From: Microbacterium sp. BK668 | Lineage (GTDB): Bacteria > Actinomycetota > Actinomycetes > Actinomycetales > Microbacteriaceae | Length of the DNA: 64,000 bases | Assembly: GCF_004362195.1 (NCBI RefSeq) | Contig: NZ_SNWG01000001.1 | Span: forward strand, 1,054,001 to 1,118,000 | Direction of reading: 5' to 3' | In this document: positions 52,806 through 61,200 of the stretch, one piece after another | How positions within the stretch are numbered: position 1 is the first letter of the stretch | Layout of the letters: each line of letters opens with the position of its first letter | Notes under the pieces: generated by a model | What the model was told of the DNA's origin: nothing | Seen by the model: only the letters and a program-made list of their open reading frames with translations | Databases searched by the model: none | Position numbers and translations under genes: made by a program

Positions 52806-52859
52806 TTGACGCCCAATCGTTTATCCTGCATCATGAAGGGGCTGGATAAACGATTGGGC
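52806..52859 (+). promoter_or_regulatory. Autogenous promoter with paired operators, fructan locus
   Basis: A 16-bp perfect inverted repeat, GCCCAATCGTTTATCC (52811-52826) and its complement (52844-52859), separated by 17 bp. Each arm contains an AAACGATT-type LacI half-palindrome; the CG centres are 33 bp apart. Promoter: TTGACG (52806-52811), 17-bp spacer, CATCAT (52829-52834), so the -10 box is in the loop between operators. Confidence 0.75.
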
Positions 52860-52864
52860 AAGCA

Positions 52865-53947
52865 ATGGCGCGAGGCAGGGCGACGATCAAGGATGTCGCG
52901 GCGGCGGTCGGGGTCTCGACCACGACGGTCTCGCACGTCCTCAACGAGGTGCCCGGGAAGCGCATCAGCTCCGACACCCGTGCGCGCGTCTTCGCCGCGG
53001 CCGACAAGCTCGGCTACGCACCGAACGCGCTCGCTCGCTCGCTGCGGACGCAGCGGTCGAACACGATCGCCATCATCGGCGACGAGATCGCCACGACGCC
53101 GTTCGCCGGGAAGATCATCCTGGGAGCTCAGGATGTCGCGCTGCGGCGGGACTCCGTCGTGTTCGTCGTCAACACCGGGTATCGGCGCGACGTCGAGGCC
53201 CGTGAGATCGACGAGCTGCTGAGGCGCCAGGTGGACGGCGTGCTGTACGCCTCGATGTACCACCGCGAGGTCGAGCTGCCCGCGGCGCTGCGTGCGGTTC
53301 CGACCGTGGTCGTCAACGCGACATGCGCCGACGAGCGCGTGCCGTGGGTGACGCCGGACGAGCTCGCCGGGGGAGAGGATGCCGCGGCTGTCCTGTTGAC
53401 CGCGGGACATCGTCGGATCGCCTTCATCAACGACGAAGACCCTGTCGCCGCGGCCGTCGGCAGAGAGCGCGGCTTCCTGCGCGCCGTCGAGGCTTCCGCA
53501 GCCGCCGACGCCGACGTCATGGTGCTCACCGCCGAGAGCGGCGCCGAGGGCGGATACCACGCGGGTCTCCGGCTGCTGGGCGGTTATGAGCGCCCGACTG
53601 GAATCTTCTGCTTCAACGATCGCGTCGCGATGGGGGTCTACCGCGCCGCGTACGAGCTGGGCGTGCGCATCCCCAGGGACGTCTCGATCGTCGGCTTCGA
53701 CAATCAGGACTTCATCGCGGACGGCATCGCGCCGAGCCTCACGACCATCGAGCTGCCTCACTACGAGATGGGGGCCTGGGCGACCGAGCGGCTGTTCGAT
53801 CTCATCTCTGAGTCGGCACCGGCGGGCCCCGCACCGCACACGAGACTCCGAGGGCCGGTCATCCACAGGCACTCGGTAGCGCCACCCTCCCAGGATTCGA
53901 GCCCGGGAGAGCGGCGCCAACCGGCTGACAGGCGCGGCAACGCCTGA
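52865..53947 (+). CDS. LacI-family regulator of the fructan locus
   Basis: A 360-residue repressor. Helix-turn-helix TIKDVAAAVGVSTTTVSHVL begins at residue 7, hinge ALARSLRTQRS follows, and the effector domain ends VSIVGFDNQDFIADGIAPSLTTIELP. A 35-residue polar tail (PSQDSSPGERRQPADRRGNA) is longer than usual. The ATG at 52865 lies 5 bp past the operator repeat, with only a weak ribosome site. It is the first gene of the locus and in the same direction as the transporter, so it should repress itself and the operon, induced by fructose or a fructo-oligosaccharide (inferred). Confidence 0.93.
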   Translation: MARGRATIKDVAAAVGVSTTTVSHVLNEVPGKRISSDTRARVFAAADKLGYAPNALARSLRTQRSNTIAIIGDEIATTPFAGKIILGAQDVALRRDSVVFVVNTGYRRDVEAREIDELLRRQVDGVLYASMYHREVELPAALRAVPTVVVNATCADERVPWVTPDELAGGEDAAAVLLTAGHRRIAFINDEDPVAAAVGRERGFLRAVEASAAADADVMVLTAESGAEGGYHAGLRLLGGYERPTGIFCFNDRVAMGVYRAAYELGVRIPRDVSIVGFDNQDFIADGIAPSLTTIELPHYEMGAWATERLFDLISESAPAGPAPHTRLRGPVIHRHSVAPPSQDSSPGERRQPADRRGNA

Positions 53948-53995
53948 TCCGTCGATGAACCGCAAGAACACATCACCACTCGAACAGGAGAATCC

Positions 53996-55285
53996 GTGTC
54001 CCGAACAATCGGCCGCATCGTTGCGGCTAGCCTAACGACCCTCGCGGTCGTGGCAACAGCAGGCTGCGCCGCCGGCGGCGCCGGCGAATCGCCCGATGGC
54101 GCGACCACCATCGATCTGTGGACCCACGCCGGCGGCAACGAAGCCGAGCTCGGAGTCATCAACACCATCGTCGACGACTTCAATGCGAGCCAGGACGACT
54201 ACGTCGTCAAGGTCACCGACTTCCCGCAGGATGCCTACAACGACGCGGTGGTCGCCGCCGCGACATCCGACAGCCTCCCCTGCATCGTCGACATCGACGG
54301 CCCGAACGTGGCCAACTGGGCGTGGGCCGGATACATCCAGCCTCTCGGACTGCCCGACGACACCTACGAGGGCCAGCTCCCGGGCACGCTCGGCAAGATC
54401 GACGGCGAGGTCTATTCGTACGGCTTCTTCGATGTCGCGCTCGCGATGTTCAGCCGGCAGTCGACCCTCGACGCCGCCGGCGTGCGCGTCCCGACCGTCG
54501 ACGACCCGTGGACGGGCGACGAGTTCAACGACGCCCTGGCCAAGATCGACGCACTCGGCACGTTCGACTATGCGGTCGACTTCGGCACCGGTGGCGGAGG
54601 CGAGTGGATCCCCTACGCCTACTCGCCCCTCCTGCAGAGCTTCGGCGGCGACCTCATCGACCGCTCGACATTCGAGACCGCGGACGGCGCACTGAACGGA
54701 CCCGAGGCTCTCGAGTGGGCGGAGTGGTTCCGCGGCCTCATCGAGGACGGCTACATGGCGCAGACCTCGGGTGAGGACGCCACCGCCGACTTCGTCAACG
54801 GCACGAGCGGCATCCTGTACACCGGAAACTGGGCGGATGCCACGGTCCGCGGCGCCTTCGACGATGCGGTCGTCCTGCCGCCGCCGGACTTCGGCAACGG
54901 CCCGACGATCGGCGCAGGTTCGTGGCAGTGGGGTCTCACCAGCGGCTGCGACGAGGTGGACGGTGCTCGTGCGTACCTCGAGTTCGCCCACGACACGAAG
55001 TACTTCGTCGACTACGCCGAGGCGATCGGCCTGATCCCTGCGACGCTCGATGCGGCCGCCGAGATCCCGGCATTCGCCGAGGGCGGCGAGAGCCGCATCT
55101 ACCTCGAGCTCGCCAACCAGTTCGCGGTGGTGCGGCCCGAGACGGCGGCCTACCCGTACATCTCGTCGGTGTTCCAGAAGGCCACCCAGGACATCCTCGC
55201 CGCCGGTGACCCGCAGTCGATCCTCGACAAGGCGGTCGCCGACATCGACCGCGACATCCAGCAGAACGGCGGCTACACGTTCTGA
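53996..55285 (+). CDS. Sugar ABC transporter substrate-binding lipoprotein (fructan locus)
   Basis: A 429-residue family-1 extracellular binding protein. Lipobox TAGC with Cys24. Typical segments: TTIDLWTHAGGNEAELGVI, INTIVDDFNASQDDY, and IPAFAEGGESRIYLELANQFAVVRP. AGGAG lies 5 nt before the GTG start. It sits 48 bp after the LacI gene and is followed by an operon hairpin and two permeases. A fructo-oligosaccharide ligand is inferred from the two fructosidases downstream. Confidence 0.93.
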   Translation: MSRTIGRIVAASLTTLAVVATAGCAAGGAGESPDGATTIDLWTHAGGNEAELGVINTIVDDFNASQDDYVVKVTDFPQDAYNDAVVAAATSDSLPCIVDIDGPNVANWAWAGYIQPLGLPDDTYEGQLPGTLGKIDGEVYSYGFFDVALAMFSRQSTLDAAGVRVPTVDDPWTGDEFNDALAKIDALGTFDYAVDFGTGGGGEWIPYAYSPLLQSFGGDLIDRSTFETADGALNGPEALEWAEWFRGLIEDGYMAQTSGEDATADFVNGTSGILYTGNWADATVRGAFDDAVVLPPPDFGNGPTIGAGSWQWGLTSGCDEVDGARAYLEFAHDTKYFVDYAEAIGLIPATLDAAAEIPAFAEGGESRIYLELANQFAVVRPETAAYPYISSVFQKATQDILAAGDPQSILDKAVADIDRDIQQNGGYTF

Positions 55286-55308
55286 TCCGGGAACGTGACT
55301 GATCCGGG

Positions 55309-55336
55309 GGGTGCGGCGCGCCCGTGCGCCGCACCC
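55309..55336 (+). terminator. Intercistronic hairpin after the binding-protein gene
   Basis: GGGTGCGGCGC (55309-55319) with GCGCCGCACCC (55326-55336), an 11-bp perfect stem and 6-nt loop between the binding-protein and permease genes. Confidence 0.6.
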
Positions 55337-55358
55337 TCCGGACTCACAGGAGTGCATC

Positions 55359-56318
55359 ATGACGACCTTCAGAACTTTCGACGCCGGCCGCGCAGAGGCG
55401 GTCGACCTCCCCCCGGACCCGCCGGCACGACGCAGGCGATCCGCTTCCCTCCGCGGTGAGCGCACTGCTGCCGCCTGGATGATCAGCCCGGCGATCATGC
55501 TCTTCTTCGTCTTCCTGATCATTCCGATCCTCTTGGCATTCGGTCTCGCCTTCACCGATACGCGCCTCATCTCGCCGCGGCCCGGCCAGTTCATCGGACT
55601 CGAGAACTTCGCCTATCTCTTCACCGACCCGGTGTTCTGGGCGTCCGTCCGCAACACCTTCTACTTCGCGATCGTCGTCGTCCCGGTGCAGGCAGGCTTC
55701 GCCCTGCTCCTCGCGCTGCTCGTGAACGCCAAAGTCCGCGGCACCAACTTCTTCCGCACGGTGTATTTCCTCCCCGTGGTCACCTCTATGGTCGTGGTGT
55801 CACTTCTGTGGCGCTTCATGTTCGAGAAGGACGGCCTGATCAATCAGGTGCTCGCGTCGGTGACGTTCGGCGCCTACACCCCGATCGACTGGCTGAACGA
55901 CCCCGCCTGGGCGATGCCGGCCATCATGTTCATGTCGATCTGGCAGGGCGTGGCCTTCCATATGGTGATCTGGCTCGCAGGCCTGCAGACGATCGCCGCC
56001 GAGCTCTACGAGGCCTCCGAGATCGATGGCGCGTCCAAGTGGCAGCAGTTCATCTACGTGACATGGCCGGGGCTCAGGCAGACGGCGACACTCATCCTCG
56101 TCACCATCACGATCGCCGCCTTCAGCCTCTTCACGCAGATCGCCGTCATGACCCAGGGCGGACCCCTCGACAGCACGACCACGGTCGTCTACCAGGCGGT
56201 GCGCACCGGCTATCAGCAGCTGCAGACCGGGCTCGCGTCAGCGATCTCGCTCGTCTTCTTCGTCATGGTGCTGATCGTCTCCGGCATCCAGCGCTACCTC
56301 ACCCGCGAAAGGAGCTGA
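55359..56318 (+). CDS. Sugar ABC transporter permease (MalF/UgpA type, fructan locus)
   Basis: A 319-residue CUT1 permease with six membrane segments, the first at about 40-62 after a basic linker (PPARRRRSASLRGERTAAAW). The EAA loop is ELYEASEIDGASKWQQFIYV. CAGGAG precedes the ATG at 55359; an upstream GTG or ATG in the hairpin region is not needed. It pairs with the next permease; no ATPase is encoded in the visible operon. Confidence 0.94.
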   Translation: MTTFRTFDAGRAEAVDLPPDPPARRRRSASLRGERTAAAWMISPAIMLFFVFLIIPILLAFGLAFTDTRLISPRPGQFIGLENFAYLFTDPVFWASVRNTFYFAIVVVPVQAGFALLLALLVNAKVRGTNFFRTVYFLPVVTSMVVVSLLWRFMFEKDGLINQVLASVTFGAYTPIDWLNDPAWAMPAIMFMSIWQGVAFHMVIWLAGLQTIAAELYEASEIDGASKWQQFIYVTWPGLRQTATLILVTITIAAFSLFTQIAVMTQGGPLDSTTTVVYQAVRTGYQQLQTGLASAISLVFFVMVLIVSGIQRYLTRERS

Positions 56319-56323
56319 CCGCT

Positions 56324-57256
56324 ATGTCCGCCACCCAACGACTCGTCCTCCCCGGGACCTCGCGCGCCGAGCGGCGCTCCGCACGCCCGGGCCGCGGGCG
56401 CGCCGTCGGAATCACCCTGGTGCGCAGCATCCTGGTGCTCTTCTTCGCGCTGCCCATCGTCTTCATGGTCGTCTCGTCGTTCAAGCCCGACCTGCAGATC
56501 TTCGCCGATCTGGGGTCGTGGCGCGCCTTCGCTCCGGTCGGAGACGTCACCCTGGACAACTACGAGGGCGTCTTCGACCGAGTCCCGTTCTGGCAGTTCC
56601 TCGCGAACTCCGTCGTCATCTCGGTGCTCACCGTCGTGCTCGGCATCGTCATCAACAGCATGGCCGCGTTCGCGCTGGCCCGGCTCCGGTGGCGCGGACG
56701 CGGGCTGGTGCTGACCCTGATCCTCGCGACGCTGATCGTCCCGTTCGAGACGCTCGCCCTACCGCTGCTGTGGTGGGTCGACCAGCTGCCGACCCTCGAG
56801 GCCGACGGCTTCAGCCTGGCGCTGACGACAGGATGGCTGAACACCTATCAGGTGCAGATCGTCCCGTTCATCGCGAACGCGTTCTCGGTCTACCTCTTCT
56901 ACCAGTACTTCTCGTCGATCCCGAAGGAGCTCGACGAGGCGGCCCGGGTGGATGGAGCGGGCTGGTTCAGCATCTATCGCCGCATCGTCATGCCGCTCTC
57001 CGGGCCCGCCATCGCAACCGTCGCGATCCTGACATTCCTGCCGGCCTGGAACTCCTACCTCTGGCCCCTGATGGTCGTCCAGAGCGAGCAGCTGCGGCCG
57101 GTAATGGTCGGACTCCAGTACTTCTTCCAGCTCAACGTCTCGTGGGGTCAGGTGATGGCGTACTCATCGCTCATCACGATCCCCGTCGTCGTGCTCTTCA
57201 TCGCATTCCAGAAATCCTTCATCAACTCGATCGCATCCTCAGGAGTAAAAGGCTGA
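56324..57256 (+). CDS. Sugar ABC transporter permease (MalG/UgpE type, fructan locus)
   Basis: A 310-residue second CUT1 permease with six helices and the EAA loop ELDEAARVDGAGWFSIYRRI. AAAGGAG lies upstream of the ATG at 56324. The stop overlaps the GH32/68-like gene start by one base, tying uptake to hydrolysis. Confidence 0.94.
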   Translation: MSATQRLVLPGTSRAERRSARPGRGRAVGITLVRSILVLFFALPIVFMVVSSFKPDLQIFADLGSWRAFAPVGDVTLDNYEGVFDRVPFWQFLANSVVISVLTVVLGIVINSMAAFALARLRWRGRGLVLTLILATLIVPFETLALPLLWWVDQLPTLEADGFSLALTTGWLNTYQVQIVPFIANAFSVYLFYQYFSSIPKELDEAARVDGAGWFSIYRRIVMPLSGPAIATVAILTFLPAWNSYLWPLMVVQSEQLRPVMVGLQYFFQLNVSWGQVMAYSSLITIPVVVLFIAFQKSFINSIASSGVKG

Positions 57257-58257
57257 TGACATTCACTCTTCCCGACGTCTGGACCTGGGACATGTGGTTC
57301 GCAGACGACGGCACCGACTACCACGTCTTCTATCTCAAGGCATCCCGCGCACTCGGGAACCCTGACCGGCGGCACTTCCACGTGACGATCGGCCACGCGA
57401 TCTCGGACGACCTGCGCACCTGGCGGGAGGTCGCCGACGCGCTCATCGTCTCGGACGAGCCCGCCTTCGACGACTACACCACCTGGACCGGTTCGGTCGT
57501 TCGCGACGACGACGGCCTGTGGCGCCTCTTCTACACGGGCACATCGCGTTCCGAGACCGGTGTCGTGCAGCGCGTCGGCGCGGCGACGTCGCCCGACCTC
57601 TACACGTGGACCAAGCGCGAGGGCGCGGTCACCGAAGCCGACCCGCGCTGGTACGAGAAGTTCGGCAGCGGCGACTGGTTCGACGAAGCGTGGCGAGACC
57701 CCTGGGTGTACCGCGACGCCGACGGAGGCGGATGGCACATGCTCATCACGGCCCGCGCCGACACCGGTGACGCAGACAACCGCGGCGTCATCGGACACGC
57801 CACCTCGGACAACCTCGACACGTGGGAGGTCCAGCCGCCCCTCTCCTCGCCCGGCGCCGGCTTCGGGCAGCTCGAAGTCCCTCAGATCGCGACGATCGAG
57901 GGGCGCCAGGTGCTGATCTTCAGCTGCCTGGCCAGCGAGCTGAGCGCCGCGCGCCGAGTAGACGGCGGCGGCGGCGTCTGGGCCGTCGCGATCGACGATC
58001 AGGACGCCGCACTGCCGATCGACCGAGCAGTCCGGCTGACGGATGAATCGCTCTACGCGGGACGCCTGGTCGAGAGTCGCTCGGGAGAGTGGTTCCTCTT
58101 CGCCTTCCACCACCGGGACGCCTCCGGCGCGTTCGTCGGCGCCCTCTCCGACCCGATCCCGGTGTCGTGGGGCGGCGACGGAGAGCTCCGCGTGAGCGAC
58201 GGCCGATTCGACCACCTGCGCACACACGCGCGCGCCGCTCAGCCGTCCGGCAACTGA
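57256..58257 (+). CDS. Cytoplasmic clan GH-J fructosidase-like hydrolase (GH32/GH68-like)
   Basis: A 333-residue five-bladed beta-propeller hydrolase with no signal peptide. The nucleophile region reads VWTWDMWFADDG, closer to the WDxW form of GH68 than to WMNDPNG of GH32. The transition-state Asp is in EAWRDPWVYRD at about 150, and the acid/base Glu in GQLEVPQIA. WTGSVVRDDDGLWRLFYTG is a typical blade. The C-terminal beta-sandwich of GH32 is absent. The ATG overlaps the permease stop by one base (TGATG). It should cut imported fructo-oligosaccharides; family assignment between GH32 and GH68 is uncertain. Confidence 0.82.
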   Translation: MTFTLPDVWTWDMWFADDGTDYHVFYLKASRALGNPDRRHFHVTIGHAISDDLRTWREVADALIVSDEPAFDDYTTWTGSVVRDDDGLWRLFYTGTSRSETGVVQRVGAATSPDLYTWTKREGAVTEADPRWYEKFGSGDWFDEAWRDPWVYRDADGGGWHMLITARADTGDADNRGVIGHATSDNLDTWEVQPPLSSPGAGFGQLEVPQIATIEGRQVLIFSCLASELSAARRVDGGGGVWAVAIDDQDAALPIDRAVRLTDESLYAGRLVESRSGEWFLFAFHHRDASGAFVGALSDPIPVSWGGDGELRVSDGRFDHLRTHARAAQPSGN

Positions 58258-58289
58258 CCGACACCCCCGCCATCGAAGGAGATGCCGAT

Positions 58290-61200
58290 ATGACCACGCG
58301 CGCCGGACGCCTGGGGGCGATCGCCGCGGCTGCGGCCGCAGCCCTCGTCGCCGCCACCCTGATCGCGGTGCCCTCAGCCGCGCAGGCGGCGGACACCACC
58401 ATCGCCAACCCCAGCTTCGAATCCGGTGACCTCACCGGGTGGACCTCGGTCGAGGGCGATGCCTTCACCGACGCCAACGTCTCAGATGCCACCGACTGGG
58501 GATGGGGCTGCTGCTTCAACCCCGACGGCACGTACCACCTCTGGGGTGCGGCCGCGGGGGGCGACGCACCCACCGGCGTCCTCCGCTCCAGCGAGTTCAC
58601 GCTGGGCGGCATCGGCGAGGTCAGCTTCCTCATCGGCGGCGGCAACGACATCGACAACCTCTACGTCTCCCTCCACCGCGCGTCCGACGGCGCCGAGATC
58701 CGACGCGCGACGAACACCGCCTTCGCCGACTCGGAGCGGCTCACCCGCGTCGTCTGGGACCTCGCCGCAGAGATCGGCGAGACTCTCTACCTCGAGGTGG
58801 TCGACAAGGCGTCCGGAGGATGGGGGCACATCAACGTCGACGACTTCAGGACCTTCACGGAGCAGTCGATCGCCGAGATCCGCAATCCCGGCTTCGAGAC
58901 GGGCGATCTGAGCGGCTGGACGACCGCGGGCGAGGCGTTCTCCGATGCCCACGTGAGCGACGCCACGGACTGGGGATGGGGCGGCCCGTTCAATCACGAC
59001 GGCACGTACCACCTGTGGGGCGCGGCCACCGGCGGCGATGCGCCGACAGGCACCCTGCGCTCCTCGACCTTCACCCTCACAGGCACCGGCACGATCGAAT
59101 TCCTGATCGGCGGCGGCAACGACCGCGACAACCTCTACGTCGCGCTGCACCGCGCGTCCGACGGCGCCGAGCTCATGCGCGCCACCAACACCGGCTTCGC
59201 CGATTCGGAGAGCTACAGTCTGGTGAGGTGGGATGCGTCCGCTCAGCTGGGTCAGGATCTCTACTTCGAGGTCGTCGACAACGCCACAGGCGGCTGGGGC
59301 CACATCAACGTCGACGCGTTCGACACCACCGTCGAGGTCATCGGATACGAGCTCGCCAACCCCGGCTTCGAGTCCGGCACACTCGAAGGCTGGACCCCCA
59401 CGGGCGATGCCTTCAGCTCGGAGCATGTCACCGAGGCGGACACCACGCCCGGCGGAGAGTCGTTCGGCCAGGAAGGCAGCTTCCACCTGTGGGGAGGCGC
59501 GCTGCAGGACGACGCGGCGGTGGGGACGCTCGAGTCCTCGAGATTCCGCATCGGCGGGCAGGGCAGGATCGAGCTGCTCGCAGGCGGCACGGCGGACGCG
59601 GGCATCTACATCGCGATCGTGTCCGAGGACGGCGGCACCGAGATCGCCCGAACCTCGCTGGAAATGGCAGGCGAGCCGTACAACGCACTCAGCCTGGATG
59701 TGACCGAACACCGCGGCGAGACTGTCCGTCTCAGGCTGGTCGACGAATCGACCACCGGCCACCTCAACGTCGACGGCATCCGCACCCTCGTCAACGAGCC
59801 CATGCACTGGAAGTTCGACGAGACATCCGGCGCCGTCGCCGACGGAGGCGCAGCCGACGCCGATCGTGTCGCCTACGTCTTCAACGACGCCGCATTCAAG
59901 CCCGACAGCGATCCCCTGTGGACGAAGGGCGTCGCCGGGGGAGCCCTCCTGTTCGACGGCTACTCGACCTATATCGAACGCGCGCCCGCAGAGTCGCTGA
60001 CCCCCAGCGGCACCCTCTCCATCAGCGCATGGGTCGCCCCTCGCTCCTATGAATGGGGCGACCTCGGTCAGGCGTCCGCGATCGTGAACCAGCACGATGT
60101 GAAGGCGAAGACGGGATATCTCCTCGGGATGTACCGCCACGGTGCCTGGGGCCTCGAGCTGGGCGACGGTGTCGACTGGCACACCATCCGAGCGGACGGC
60201 GATGCAGTGCTGCCGACCTACGAGTGGAGCCATGTCGCCGCGACATACGATGCCGCGTCCGGGTTCATGCGCCTCTACCTCAACGGCGATCTCGTCGCCG
60301 AAGAGAACATCGGCGAGGGCACGCGCATCCTTCCCGCGGTGAACCAGCCTCTGCTGATCGGCCGGCACAACAATGCGGCAGTCATCAACGGCACGTTCCG
60401 CGCGAACATGTGGAACGGAGCGATCGACGAGCTCACGGTCACCGACGCCGCCTGGGACGCCGAAGACGTCGCAGCGGCTGCGGATCCCGGTGGTGAGCTG
60501 TCGGCGCCCGACATCCAACCCGACCGCGCCCGCTTGGACGGAGACCGGTATCGCCCCCAGTACCACTTCCTGCCGGCCGAGCATTGGATGAACGAACCGC
60601 ACGCGCCCGTCTACTACGACGGTAAATACCACATCTTCTACCAGCACAATCCTCAGGGTCCGTACTGGCACCAGATCCACTGGGGCCATGCCGTCAGCGA
60701 CGACATGGTGCACTGGGAGGACCTCCCTGAGGCGATCTCGCCGACGCCGCCCGTGACGCCGGACGGCGTATGGTCGGGAAGCGCGACGCTGGACGCGGAC
60801 GGAAAGCCGGTGCTCTTCTACACGGCGGGCAACGATGCGGCGGTGCCGAACCAGGCGACCGGGCTCGCCTGGCCCGCCGACGCGGAGGACTCCGACCTCA
60901 CCGACTGGATCCTCGAGCCCGAGCCCGTCACCGTGCAGGCGCCGGATCTCGACTCGCCGGTCGGGCAGCCGTGGTTCGGGCAGTTCCGCGATCCGTTCGT
61001 GTGGAAGGAGACCGCAGATGACGGCAAGCCGATCTGGTACCAGATCGTCGGGTCGGGCATCGTCGACGGCGCCACTCGCGTCGGCGGCACGGCGCTCCTC
61101 TACACCTCGCGCGACCTCGTGAACTGGGAGTACCACAACCCGCTGTTCATCGGCGACGCAGTGAAGTACCCGAAGACCGGCCAGGTGTGGGAGCTGCCCG

